A DNA stretch of 64,000 nucleotides from CAZVBV01 sp964509975 (GTDB lineage Bacteria > Patescibacteriota > Gracilibacteria > UBA4473), in the NCBI GenBank assembly GCA_964509975.1, contig CAZDZO010000004.1, positions 11,997 to 75,996 on the forward strand, given 5' to 3'. Below are positions 1-7,890 of this stretch, one piece after another. The notes under the pieces are model-generated. The model was not told where the DNA came from, searched no databases, and worked only from the letters and a program-made list of their open reading frames with translations. Position numbers and translations under genes: made by a program. The first letter of the stretch is position 1; the number at the start of each line of letters is the position of its first letter.

Positions 1-6
1 TTTTTC

Positions 7-17
7 TGTGCTATAAT
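7..17 (+). promoter_or_regulatory. Extended -10 promoter of the first gene
   Basis: An extended -10 element, TG-n-TATAAT, occupies 9-17. Transcription would start near 24, leaving about 20 nt of leader before the ATG at 44 with no Shine-Dalgarno sequence. The -35 region lies outside the window. Confidence 0.65.
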
Positions 18-43
18 ACCTAGAACTATTCAAATAAAAACAA

Positions 44-604
44 ATGAAAGACACCGACATTCTCTTGAAACTCAACCAATCTATTGCCGCTGCAAAATCA
101 TCTCTTGATGCTGTGGAGAAATGGACAAAGACTCTTGCAGAAAAGAATGGTGTCGCTTCTGAAGCACTTTTGGAGAAAGCAAAAACGATTGATGTTACAA
201 ATTATTCAACAGAAGAAGAACAAATCGTTGAGGGTGTTTTTGATGGGGAAAACATGATCGATACAGAAGGAAGTCAATATCCTGTTCCAACAAATTATGC
301 TTCTAAATCGAAACTTATAGAAGGTGATCTACTCAAACTTACAATCAAACCAAACGGTGCCTTTATCTTTAAACAAATTGAACTCGTAGGACGAAAGCTT
401 ACTACAGGACATCTTATTCTTGATGATGGACAATATAAAGTTCTTTGCGACGATACAACGTACAATGTTCTCTATGCTTCTATTACTTTCTTCCGCGCTC
501 AAGTGGGAGACAAAGTAACCGTCATTATCCCTGAAACAAAGAATGCAAAGTGGGCTGCGATTGAAAACGTAATCCCTATCGAATCAACCGAAAAAGTAAG
601 CTAA
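44..604 (+). CDS. Conserved hypothetical protein (186 aa)
   Basis: I do not recognise this 186-residue protein. It has no signal peptide or membrane segment, so it is probably cytoplasmic. Residues 1-50 are Lys/Glu-rich and likely helical; residues 55-185 look like a beta-rich domain with repeated short hydrophobic strands (KLIEGDLLKLTIKPNGAFIF, then VGDKVTVIIPE). The ATG at 44 follows a strong promoter by about 20 nt. A terminator at 633-660 follows the stop, so it appears to be a single-gene transcript. No function is proposed. Confidence 0.8.
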   Translation: MKDTDILLKLNQSIAAAKSSLDAVEKWTKTLAEKNGVASEALLEKAKTIDVTNYSTEEEQIVEGVFDGENMIDTEGSQYPVPTNYASKSKLIEGDLLKLTIKPNGAFIFKQIELVGRKLTTGHLILDDGQYKVLCDDTTYNVLYASITFFRAQVGDKVTVIIPETKNAKWAAIENVIPIESTEKVS

Positions 605-608
605 AGTA

Positions 609-637
609 TTGAACTCTTAATCAAAGACTTATAGAAT
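609..637 (+). promoter_or_regulatory. Sigma-70-type promoter inside a terminator
   Basis: TTGAAC at 609-614 and TAGAAT at 632-637 are 17 nt apart. The start would fall near 644-645, exactly at the ATG of the SLH gene, giving a leaderless mRNA. The -10 box lies in the 5' arm of the terminator of the upstream gene. Confidence 0.6.
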
Positions 638-660
638 CTCATTGATGAGATTCTTTTTTT
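633..660 (+). terminator. Intrinsic terminator overlapping the next start codon
   Basis: Perfect 9-bp stem AGAATCTCA (633-641) and TGAGATTCT (646-654) with a 4-nt loop and a run of Ts to 660. It would end the transcript of the gene at 44-604. The ATG at 645 and the first signal-peptide codons of the next gene lie in its loop, 3' arm and T-run. Confidence 0.8.
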
Positions 661-1784
661 TACTGGCTTTCGTCCTTGGAGCAGGAACGAACGTAGTGTT
701 TGCAACGCCAAATTTCACTGATCAAGATAATATCCCCGATTGGGCTGATATTCCTATTTCCGTTTTAGTAGAAAAAGAAGTGTTGTCAGGAAATTCTGAT
801 GGCAGTTTTCAACCTGATCGAAGTTTGAATCGTGCAGAATTTTGTAAAATTCTCGTCCAAGCTACTGCTGCAAAAAAGTTTGTTCCTCGCAACTCGAGTT
901 TCCCCGACGTAGAAACAACTGACTGGTTCTTTTCATATGTCGAAACAGCCAAAAACAAAGGCTGGCTCGATGGATATCCTGATGGCACTTTTCGTCCTGG
1001 TAATCAGGTTAATCGAGCAGAAGTTGCCAAAATTTTGGCAAATGCGTTTGGTTTCGAAGTCAGCGCCCCGCAAGAAGGAGAACCGTGGTTTGAAACTTAT
1101 TTCCATACACTCAATGAAAACAAACTCTTGGCGCATGGAACAGACTTTCAAACACTCGATCCCGAAGAAAACCCTTCTCGGGCAGAAATTTCTGAACAGA
1201 TTTTCCGATCGATGAAAAAAGTAGGAAAACTTTCTGCACTTGATTTCCCAGAAATTCAAGCTACTGAATCAACCCTTCCACAAGAAGGAACTCCTCCTTC
1301 CTTTGAATACTACACACCTTCTTCCGGTAGTAATGTTCCAATTGATGAAGATTCTGGAAAACTGCATATCGAAAAAAGCAATTCTCTTGAAAAAGACATC
1401 TTTGTCAGAAAAGGAAACACCGATATCACTGCTCACAAACTTCAAATTATCAGCAAAGAAGGGCTCAGTGAGATTATGGCTTTTCAATTTCGACGTATTG
1501 GAAATGGAGCCTATCCAGACTTTGCGAATGTTTGGCTTGAAGCCAATGGCACCCCTATCAGTGATAAAGTAAAACCTTCCGAAGATCTTGTTCGACTGCC
1601 GCTCAAGCAATCTCTTACCGCTGGACTCAGTCAACAAGAAATCACACTCAAAGTAGATATTGCTTCTAACGCACAGACTGGAAGTTCTCGATGGGTACTC
1701 TTCTTACCAGAATGGATTGAAGCCAATACCGAAACCAAGATTGGATTCTTCCCGATTGGGGGATCTGACATTGAGATTGAGTAG
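645..1784 (+). CDS. S-layer homology (SLH) domain surface protein
   Basis: An exported protein likely anchored to the cell wall through SLH domains. Residues 1-20 form a signal peptide (MRFFFLLAFVLGAG, cleavage after VFA). Three SLH-like repeats follow at about 30-75, 88-135 and 145-190, with the typical G-x-DGSFQPDRSLNRAEF and DGTFRPGNQVNRAE motifs; the third is diverged. The C-terminal 180 residues are beta-rich and unrecognised. An in-frame TTG at 642 precedes the ATG, but I choose the ATG at 645 because the promoter at 609-637 places the transcript start there. It has no Shine-Dalgarno site. A second SLH gene lies at 20863-21855. Confidence 0.9.
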   Translation: MRFFFLLAFVLGAGTNVVFATPNFTDQDNIPDWADIPISVLVEKEVLSGNSDGSFQPDRSLNRAEFCKILVQATAAKKFVPRNSSFPDVETTDWFFSYVETAKNKGWLDGYPDGTFRPGNQVNRAEVAKILANAFGFEVSAPQEGEPWFETYFHTLNENKLLAHGTDFQTLDPEENPSRAEISEQIFRSMKKVGKLSALDFPEIQATESTLPQEGTPPSFEYYTPSSGSNVPIDEDSGKLHIEKSNSLEKDIFVRKGNTDITAHKLQIISKEGLSEIMAFQFRRIGNGAYPDFANVWLEANGTPISDKVKPSEDLVRLPLKQSLTAGLSQQEITLKVDIASNAQTGSSRWVLFLPEWIEANTETKIGFFPIGGSDIEIE

Positions 1785-1798
1785 ATATTCATTTTAAA

Positions 1799-1886
1799 CC
1801 CAAACCCCCCTTACGAGAGGACTTTATTCTATGTAAAATTTTTCAAAACAAACTCCTCCCCTGTTAAGGGGAAGCTGGGAGGGGTT
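1799..1886. repeat. C/G-box intergenic repeat (family C)
   Basis: Runs such as CCCCCCTTACGAGAGG and CCCCTGTTAAGGGG followed by GCTGGGAGGGG. The same CCCC/GGGG hairpin design recurs at 18059-18135, 26087-26157 and about 40626-40674, always between genes. Confidence 0.6.
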
Positions 1887-1900
1887 TTCTTCTAATTCTA

Positions 1901-2001
1901 TACAAATCAACGAACCCTTCTGGGTTCTCGCCCCACAAATCAAATAGTTAAAAAAATAACCCCCTTGGAGTTTGTTTTTTAACTGGCGGGACCGACGGGG
2001 C
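1901..2001. repeat. 101-bp direct repeat, copy 1
   Basis: Identical to 2074-2174, 173 bp away. It contains a second copy of the tRNA-Asp 3' end (CCA at 1984-1986) and of the following terminator (1950-1972). The 72 bp between copies hold two small hairpins but no tRNA that I can fold. Confidence 0.85.
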
Positions 2002-2073
2002 CTCGTCCTTACATTCCGACTTCGTCTGAATTTAGTAGAGGGATTTGTATCCTCTCCCGCTCTGCGGGATCGG

Positions 2074-2174
2074 TACAAATCAACGAACCCTTCTGGGTTC
2101 TCGCCCCACAAATCAAATAGTTAAAAAAATAACCCCCTTGGAGTTTGTTTTTTAACTGGCGGGACCGACGGGGC
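2074..2174. repeat. 101-bp direct repeat, copy 2 (overlaps tRNA-Asp)
   Basis: Identical to 1901-2001. This copy runs into the acceptor and T-arm 3' strands of the intact tRNA-Asp. The layout is that of a tandem duplication or of an att-like duplication of a tRNA 3' end. Confidence 0.85.
2123..2145 (-). terminator. Intrinsic terminator of tRNA-Asp
   Basis: On the minus strand AACTCC-AAG-GGGGTT is followed by A and seven Ts, 12 nt after the tRNA CCA. The same element is duplicated at 1950-1972. Confidence 0.7.
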
Positions 2175-2234
2175 TCGAACCCGCGACCTCCGCCGTGACA
2201 GGGCGGCGCTCTAAACCAACTGAGCTACGATCCC
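2157..2234 (-). tRNA. tRNA-Asp (GTC)
   Basis: A cloverleaf folds on the minus strand: acceptor GGGATCG with CGGTCCC (one T-G pair), TAGCTCAGTTGG in the D-arm, anticodon stem CCGCC/GGCGG with loop CTGTCAC (anticodon GTC), and T-loop TTCGAGC. The discriminator is G and CCA is encoded (2157-2159). A promoter lies at 2287-2314 and a terminator at 2123-2145. Confidence 0.95.
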
Positions 2235-2286
2235 GCTAAGAATCTATTTTAATTGTCACTGCCACATACGAAAAAAGAACGAGCCG

Positions 2287-2314
2287 ATTCTACGAGAAAA
2301 GTCTGGTCGGTCAA
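2287..2314 (-). promoter_or_regulatory. Promoter of tRNA-Asp
   Basis: On the minus strand TTGACC and TAGAAT are separated by 16 nt. The tRNA-Phe promoter at 63903-63930 has almost the same boxes and the same 16-nt spacing. Confidence 0.75.
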
Positions 2315-2337
2315 ATTTTTTGTGAAAAATTCACCAA

Positions 2338-2949
2338 CTAATTCTTAGAATACGTATATTCTTCCTTAAAGGTGCTTTTTATTTTTCTTAAAATATCCAT
2401 CCCTTTATCAAATGTTTCTTGTTCCAAAACCGCTTCTCCCAAAAACAGTGATGAATTTGCAAGATCAACAAATACAGGATCTCCACTCACCAACATTTCA
2501 TTCATATTGTTTCTAAATTTTTCTTGTTTGTGACAAATAACTCCTGTTGCTTCTCTTTTTTGAGACGGAGTTGAAGCAGCGTCATCTTGCACATTCAAAA
2601 AGTCATGTAACGCTGCCAAGAAGTCATATATTACTTTATGTACTTGTAATTCTTTATTACGAACATCTTCACTCTTTTTTAATTCTTCTCGAGTAATGTT
2701 ATCCACTTTTTCTACAATAACCGCTGGAATAGTGCATTTAATATTAATTCGAGAAGCTTCTTTTGGCTGTCGTTCTAAATGAAACAGTTCATTATCATGC
2801 AATGAAAGTTGAACTGGCTCCCCTTTTCTTTCTTCCTGTTTCGGTTCTTTGTTTGGAGACTTATGTTCAATAAATTCTCCCTCTTTATCAAGAGCTGAAA
2901 AAAATATTTGGGGAACATATTCCTCTCCAATTTTTCTATATCCTTTCAT
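2338..2949 (-). CDS. Hypothetical protein (203 aa)
   Basis: I do not recognise this protein. It is soluble and charged, with a Lys/Glu/Pro-rich stretch near residues 30-45 and a helical C-terminal half containing ITREELKKSEDVRNKELQ. It follows the membrane protein at 2956-3513 on the same strand with 6 bp between them, so the two are probably co-transcribed. No signal peptide or known motif is visible. Confidence 0.7.
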   Translation of the reverse strand: MKGYRKIGEEYVPQIFFSALDKEGEFIEHKSPNKEPKQEERKGEPVQLSLHDNELFHLERQPKEASRINIKCTIPAVIVEKVDNITREELKKSEDVRNKELQVHKVIYDFLAALHDFLNVQDDAASTPSQKREATGVICHKQEKFRNNMNEMLVSGDPVFVDLANSSLFLGEAVLEQETFDKGMDILRKIKSTFKEEYTYSKN

Positions 2950-2955
2950 GATAAT

Positions 2956-3513
2956 TTATTTTAAATCTTCTAAAGCTTCTTCATACGAAATCGTAGAAGA
3001 ACTTCCTGTAAGGAGTTGTATTTTAAGTTCATTTTTTAATTCTTCCGTAAGTATTTCGCCTCTTTCTTCTCTTTTTAATCTTTTCACAAGTCCTACCATA
3101 AAAGTTTCAATCGCATTTGCTTTTTCGAATCTTTCAACAAAACGAGTCGTTTTTAGCACTTCTGCGTCCCATTCTTCCTTTGTTATATCAAGTTCTTTTC
3201 CAAATTTATCATACGCTTCTCCAATATTCCATTCAAAACGCGGATTAATTTCTTTTGCTTTTAAAGTTTTTTCCCAATCTGAATTTTTTTTTGCAAGGTT
3301 TTTCGCATTTTGTTTCTCCCATTCAAGAAACTCTGCATCACTTGGTGCATCTTTTTCCAATTGATTTAATGCAACAAATCCTATAACAATAGCCACTGCG
3401 GCTCCTGTTGCTATCACACGCCGTCTTGCCTTAAGAGACAAATTATCCCACCAATCCGCAACTGAATTGGTCTCTGTATCTTCTGATCGATTTTTGTTTT
3501 CTAAATTACTCAT
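2956..3513 (-). CDS. Hypothetical single-pass membrane protein (185 aa)
   Basis: A short acidic N-terminus (about 33 residues) precedes one hydrophobic segment at about 34-51 (VIATGAAVAIVIGFVAL). The rest is a charged, mostly helical domain. Positive residues just before the segment (KARRR) suggest the N-terminus stays inside and the C-terminal 130 residues lie outside. It is the first gene of a pair with 2338-2949. The family is unknown to me. Confidence 0.7.
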   Translation of the reverse strand: MSNLENKNRSEDTETNSVADWWDNLSLKARRRVIATGAAVAIVIGFVALNQLEKDAPSDAEFLEWEKQNAKNLAKKNSDWEKTLKAKEINPRFEWNIGEAYDKFGKELDITKEEWDAEVLKTTRFVERFEKANAIETFMVGLVKRLKREERGEILTEELKNELKIQLLTGSSSTISYEEALEDLK

Positions 3514-3572
3514 GTGTATTGAAAATTACAAGAACACAATACAATGTCCTCAGGGAAAGTCAAGTGTTTTCT

Positions 3573-4544
3573 TTACCGTATCAAATCCGAACTCGTCTCT
3601 CTGATCTTCTCTTTCTTTAAATTCTCCACCTGCGCACGAATCCCCTCTTCAAGCACTACCGTGGGCTTATACCCAAGCACTTCTGAAATCTTACTAATAT
3701 CCGCATGTTGTCCACGCACATAAACTTCTTTTACGGGATTTTCAATGTAGGTCGCTTCAACATTCTTTTCAAAAACCACATTAATGTGTTTGAGAATTTC
3801 ATTAAATGAACACGTCTCCCCTGTTCCGATATTGAAGACCTCACTCCCGAGTTTTTTATCCGTTTCAATCGCAAGCGTGAGTCCCTGTACCACATCAACA
3901 ACATTAGTAAAATCTCGAAATTGTTCTCCATCACCGTAAATAATCGGTGGTAAGTCACGTGCAATATCCCAGACGAATTGGGAAATCATATTAGCGAACT
4001 GCCCCTTCGCTTCTTCGTTTGGTCCGTAGACTGACATAAATCGAAATCCGATCGTTTCAATGTCCTTATTCGCCTGTACATAACACCTGGCACAGTGTTC
4101 GTAACAGAATTTTGTGACAGAATAATGATTTGGCGGGACCACAATTTGCGTCTCCACGAGCGGCATCTCGTTATTGGCGTAGAGAGACGACGTGGATGCA
4201 TAGAGAAATTTCTTGGCTCCAGACTTTCGAGCGAAATCAAGTGTCTGACAAAAGCTCTCAATAGAATTTACATATCCCTTCACAAACCCATCTCCTCCGA
4301 ACATCGGAGCTGAACTGGTCCCTGCGAAATGCACGACTGCATCAAACCGGTCTCCACATTTCTGAAGATCCACAAGATTACATGCATCCCCTTGAATGAA
4401 TTTAATTTCAGGATCTAAGTTGTCTGGATCGCCAAGGAATAAGTTATCGAGTGCGACAATGTCGAACTTATCTTTGTTGATATTGCAGAAATTGGATCCG
4501 ATAAATCCAGCACCGCCAGTTACCAATATTCTCTTTTTCATCAT
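3573..4544 (-). CDS. NAD-dependent sugar epimerase/dehydratase (extended SDR)
   Basis: Probably converts a nucleotide sugar, as UDP-glucose 4-epimerase or UDP-glucuronate epimerase do. The Rossmann motif TGGAGFIGSNF is at the N-terminus, followed by the DALDNL-type region, HFAG, and the catalytic Tyr-x3-Lys (HYSVTKF). The reading frame is open up to 4619, but that extension runs through the terminator at 4567-4599, so I start at 4544 (MMKKRILVTGG). On the minus strand TATATAAA just upstream may be its -10 box. The true substrate cannot be told from sequence. Confidence 0.88.
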   Translation of the reverse strand: MMKKRILVTGGAGFIGSNFCNINKDKFDIVALDNLFLGDPDNLDPEIKFIQGDACNLVDLQKCGDRFDAVVHFAGTSSAPMFGGDGFVKGYVNSIESFCQTLDFARKSGAKKFLYASTSSLYANNEMPLVETQIVVPPNHYSVTKFCYEHCARCYVQANKDIETIGFRFMSVYGPNEEAKGQFANMISQFVWDIARDLPPIIYGDGEQFRDFTNVVDVVQGLTLAIETDKKLGSEVFNIGTGETCSFNEILKHINVVFEKNVEATYIENPVKEVYVRGQHADISKISEVLGYKPTVVLEEGIRAQVENLKKEKIRETSSDLIR

Positions 4545-4566
4545 CAGCAGTGTACGAATTTTTATA

Positions 4567-4599
4567 TAAAAAAAAAGCCCCACAGGTTGTGCGAGGCTG
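4567..4599 (-). terminator. Intrinsic terminator after the gene at 4620-4988
   Basis: On the minus strand AGCC-TCG-CACA-ACC-TGTG-G-GGCT forms a stem with a small internal loop, followed by ten Ts. Confidence 0.7.
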
Positions 4600-4619
4600 T
4601 TTTCCCTGATTTTTTTCAA

Positions 4620-4988
4620 TCAGCAAAGTTTGAAATAAATAAAAGAAAGCAGTGCCACCTTTCTTTTCAAAGACATATTCTCTGCCCATTCGAACTTGCC
4701 CGTTTTCTCAAACCAATCGAAACTTTCTCCTAGTTCATCTGATTCTAAACCAATTCCGGAATCATGTCTTATAATGCGACCATTCTTCCCTATTTCCATA
4801 AGAGTAGAATCATGTTTCCAATCTTCATATTGTTTAAAAATCGGCACAAGTAGTGCCTCTAAATGAAATAATTTTATTTCAAGATTTTTTTTTACGATCG
4901 TGTTCATAACACAATTATAAAAATAAAGACAACAAGTTCCAAGAATTGTGATACAAGAAAAAATAAATACCGTAGCTGGTGTAATCAT
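4620..4988 (-). CDS. Hypothetical membrane-anchored protein (122 aa)
   Basis: An N-terminal hydrophobic segment (about residues 5-28, VFIFSCITILGTCCLYFY) is followed by a charged cytoplasmic or surface part with the acidic stretch SGIGLESDELGESFDWFE. A textbook Shine-Dalgarno site, AGGAGG at 4993-4998 on the minus strand, lies 4 nt before the ATG. This shows that SD-led initiation exists in this organism. A terminator follows the gene. The family is not recognised. Confidence 0.7.
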   Translation of the reverse strand: MITPATVFIFSCITILGTCCLYFYNCVMNTIVKKNLEIKLFHLEALLVPIFKQYEDWKHDSTLMEIGKNGRIIRHDSGIGLESDELGESFDWFEKTGKFEWAENMSLKRKVALLSFIYFKLC

Positions 4989-5168
4989 GAAGCCTCCTAT
5001 TTTAGTTTAACGTTTCCTCGATCCACCACTCTAGATGAACCGTTCGAAACGTTAATTTCCTTTGCTAATCGAAATGTCAGAGAACACTTCGTATTCGACA
5101 AAAGTACTTGTGATTACGAAGACAGGGCTATTTTATATTGTTTTTTGGATTTTGTCAACACCTCTTTC

Positions 5169-5273
5169 CCCTCATCCCCACGTAGGTGGGGACCCAGTCA
5201 ATAATGTATTCCTTTAAAAACAAAAATAATGAATTCTTTATTGATTGGTTTCCCCTCTTCCGGGGAATGAGGG
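5169..5273. repeat. CCTCAT...ATGAGG intergenic repeat (family B), copy 1
   Basis: Starts with a hairpin (CCCCACGTAGGTGGGG), has an A/T-rich core with CAGTCAATAATGTATTCC, and ends with a second hairpin (CCCCTCTTCCGGGG) before AATGAGG. Similar units lie at 49676-49781, 57650-57731 and 59142-59244. The flanking parts of the 4989-5282 gap hold no gene that I can see. Confidence 0.65.
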
Positions 5274-5282
5274 AGCATTAAA

Positions 5283-7508
5283 TTAAGGAGTTACCACACA
5301 CGCATCACAAACACCACCACAATCTATCTCTGTTTCATCTTGGTTGAGAATACCATCTTCACAAGTTTCTGCTGGTGATTCAATAACACATGCATCACAC
5401 GATCCACCACAATCAACCCCCTCTTCATTCCCGTTTTGCATTTCGTCCGTACAAGTTGATTCCGGTTCCGGTTCAGATACAACACACGCATCGCAGGTTT
5501 CGCCCCCACAATCGATCTCTGTTTCATCTTGATTAAGAATGCCGTCCGTACAAGTTTCTTCTGGAACAATGACGCAGTCCTCGCACACGCCCCCACAATC
5601 AATCTCCGTTTCATCTTGATTGAGGATTCCGTCAATGCACGTTGGATCTGGTTCTGGAACAATACACTCTTCGCAAATTTCTCCCCCACAATCGATCTCC
5701 GTTTCGTCTTGATTGAGAATGCCATCAATGCATGTTGGATCTGGTTCTGGAACAACACAGACTTCACACACACCCCCACAATCGATCTCTGTTTCATCTT
5801 GGTTCAAGATACCATCTGTACAGGTTTCTTCAGGAATAACGATACAAGCTTCACACACACCACCGCAGTCAATATCTGTCTCGTCTTGATTTTGAATTTC
5901 ATCTTCGCAAGTTTCTAAAATTACTGGATTTTCAAATGCTATCTGAAAACCCGTTAACACTGTTCTAAACCCTTCCCAGGAAGATTGATCCGTTAGAGCT
6001 TGTTTTATATTTTCAAAATAATTTTCATCTGCCCGCCCTTCATACATATATTTCGGATTATTCCAGAAATGATTTTCTTGGCGTGCTTTTTGACTAAAGT
6101 GTCGAATCAATAACTGACTTACATATTTTCGATTTGCCTCAGTATTTATTTGTGCGGAACTTTCCATCAATTCCAATGCTCCATCACGCACTTCAATAAA
6201 CGTTGGTCCTGAATACGGTTCTGTCTCATTAAGTCGTGTAATAACCATGTTTGCATCTTCTGCTCCTTGAAAGATATACACTAATTTACAAGAAAAATCT
6301 GAATCCCCTTGTGCGCTTACCAAATAATTCTTTTCAGCGAGGTTTGACCAATCCTCCGGAAAATCTGATTGGAAAGAATTGGAAATAAATCTCACCAAAG
6401 CTAATCTCTGATTGGAATCCCGCCCTTTTTGTTTCTCAATCCCACACAATCGAGACGCATCTCCAAACGCCACCGCTCTGAAATCCAAAAATTGTGTATC
6501 AAACAAGTCGTCCAAAACTTGTGCCAAATCATCTTCTTTTGGTGGATCAACTACAACTGGCGGATCAACTTGAACCGGTGGTTTCGTCACTACTGGTGTC
6601 GGTATTGTTTTTTTTATTTGTTTCTGTACCGCTTCAATCACTTTTGGAGCCGCTTCTGGTGCTTTTTCAGTGATGAAATCAGACACAATATCCGCGTTCT
6701 TTTGATTCGCAGAATCTGACGATAAAGCCGCTGCTGCTATAACAATATCTTCTCTCGTTAATACCTCCGGCGGTTCATACAATGACAAAGTAATTCCATC
6801 AATTTTTTTAGAACTTACAATAAGTGGCTTTGGTTTAAAGTTTTTTGTTTCTTCTGTCACGATATCTGAAGCCCGTTTCCCAGAAGATTCAATCAAATTT
6901 TTCGCCAAACTTGAAGTCGAACTCAAGTACAAATCTTTTGTAAGAAGTAAAAATGTTCGATCAGAATTCCGATCCAAAATATACACATTCGCTCCAATTG
7001 CGAGGTCTGAATTTTCTGTGGCATACTCAAATGCCAATTTCTCCACCGGAACACCCGTTTCAAAAGCAATAAGCTCATTGATTCCACGAATATCATCTGC
7101 CTGCCCAATAAGTCGCGCTAACTCCGGCTTTGATCCTCCAAATCCTGAAGGAATAAGCGGAAAAACATAGAGCGAATAGGCAAACGTCCACGGAATAAGA
7201 ATAATCAGAATAACAAGTTCAAAACGTTTACGAAAAACTGTTTTTGCTCTCTTGGTTGGTTTTTTTAATTTCTTATATTTTCGCCATATCTTTCGTCCAA
7301 AAAGAAACAGCATTGGCAATACAGATGTAATCAATCCAAATGTCACTCCAATAAAGATGTAACGCAGTTTCAAAAGATCGAATTCTGCAATTCCAAGAGC
7401 TCGAAGATAGATATTAAAAATCACCGTTCCGACAACGTAGAAAATCATCAAGAGCGTTACGAAATACTTCGCTCCCTTTTTTTCCAGATATTCATCAAGT
7501 TCATACAT
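5283..7508 (-). CDS. Membrane protein with seven C-terminal Cys-rich repeats (741 aa)
   Basis: Three membrane segments lie near residues 15-36, 46-70 and 93-118, giving an N-terminal membrane anchor. A large domain and a Pro/Val linker (about 305-330, PVVTKPPVQVDPPVVVDPP) follow. The last 215 residues are seven repeats of about 28-31 residues with the consensus C-x-DGILNQDETEIDCGG-x2-C-x2-C, each with four or more Cys. Such C-DG-x-NQDETDIDCGG repeats occur in bacterial surface proteins, where they may bind calcium or be disulphide-bonded. The repeats end at the stop codon. The first and sixth units are the most diverged. Function is unknown; a surface stalk or adhesin is possible. Confidence 0.85.
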   Translation of the reverse strand: MYELDEYLEKKGAKYFVTLLMIFYVVGTVIFNIYLRALGIAEFDLLKLRYIFIGVTFGLITSVLPMLFLFGRKIWRKYKKLKKPTKRAKTVFRKRFELVILIILIPWTFAYSLYVFPLIPSGFGGSKPELARLIGQADDIRGINELIAFETGVPVEKLAFEYATENSDLAIGANVYILDRNSDRTFLLLTKDLYLSSTSSLAKNLIESSGKRASDIVTEETKNFKPKPLIVSSKKIDGITLSLYEPPEVLTREDIVIAAAALSSDSANQKNADIVSDFITEKAPEAAPKVIEAVQKQIKKTIPTPVVTKPPVQVDPPVVVDPPKEDDLAQVLDDLFDTQFLDFRAVAFGDASRLCGIEKQKGRDSNQRLALVRFISNSFQSDFPEDWSNLAEKNYLVSAQGDSDFSCKLVYIFQGAEDANMVITRLNETEPYSGPTFIEVRDGALELMESSAQINTEANRKYVSQLLIRHFSQKARQENHFWNNPKYMYEGRADENYFENIKQALTDQSSWEGFRTVLTGFQIAFENPVILETCEDEIQNQDETDIDCGGVCEACIVIPEETCTDGILNQDETEIDCGGVCEVCVVPEPDPTCIDGILNQDETEIDCGGEICEECIVPEPDPTCIDGILNQDETEIDCGGVCEDCVIVPEETCTDGILNQDETEIDCGGETCDACVVSEPEPESTCTDEMQNGNEEGVDCGGSCDACVIESPAETCEDGILNQDETEIDCGGVCDACVVTP
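5286..5914. repeat. Seven tandem ~90-bp coding repeats
   Basis: DNA repeats coding for the Cys-rich units. Units 2-5 and 7 are close to identical in protein sequence but vary mostly at third codon positions, which suggests selection on the protein as well as repeat expansion. A natural site for copy-number change. Confidence 0.8.
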
Positions 7509-7589
7509 ATTTTTATTTTTAAATTAAAGCGCTTTGCTTTTAACGAATTTTATTCCGACTGGCAAGAAATTTCAATTTATTCATTTCTG

Positions 7590-7682
7590 AGTCCGGACTT
7601 GATAAAAAACTCATAAAAAAACTTATATAAGCCATTTTACAAAAAAATCATCTCTTAATATCGCTTTATTCAAGTCCGGACT
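7590..7682. repeat. Inverted pair of CCGG palindromes
   Basis: AGTCCGGACTTGA at 7590-7602 and its inverse TCAAGTCCGGACT at 7670-7682 bracket an A/T-rich 67-bp stretch. The full 16-bp palindrome occurs again at 10258-10273. With the elements at 7688 and 7729-7887 this fills the 7509-7890 gap, where I see no gene. Confidence 0.6.
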
Positions 7683-7687
7683 CAAGC

Positions 7688-7708
7688 TTGAACACATTTT
7701 TTGTTCAA
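7688..7708. promoter_or_regulatory. 21-bp interrupted palindrome, site 1 (intergenic)
   Basis: TTGAACA-CATTTTT-TGTTCAA, both arms exact. One of nine such sites in the window (see findings). Confidence 0.75.
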
Positions 7709-7728
7709 CATCTTTAAAATCCTTGTTC

Positions 7729-7887
7729 GTCATTCCCGCTTGACGGGAATCGGATGAAAACTATGTCCTCAACTTGATTGGGGATTGGAATTGCGTTTTA
7801 AGCGCTAGCACGGCACTCATGAAAGATATTCGTTTCACTCGGAACAAATATAAAAAACTTACACGATTCTGGGCAAGCCAGAATGAC
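7729..7887. repeat. MITE-like element with GTCATTC ends (family A), copy 1
   Basis: Each end is itself a hairpin: 7729-7752 (GTCATTCCCGCTTGACGGGA...) and 7864-7887. The right end is an exact 24-bp match to the ends of the GIY-YIG cassette at 43684-44099. The interior shares GCTAGCGCTT with the copies at 39686-39827 and 22003-22085. Confidence 0.75.
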
Positions 7888-7890
7888 CGC

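Noticed and set aside
1824..2111. 95-codon minus-strand frame
   Set aside because: It runs through the exact 101-bp duplication and the tRNA-Asp terminator copies; the protein is low in family-like features.
5324..5797. Repetitive frames antisense or out of phase to the Cys-rich repeats
   Set aside because: They mirror the tandem DNA repeat and have no start signals of their own.
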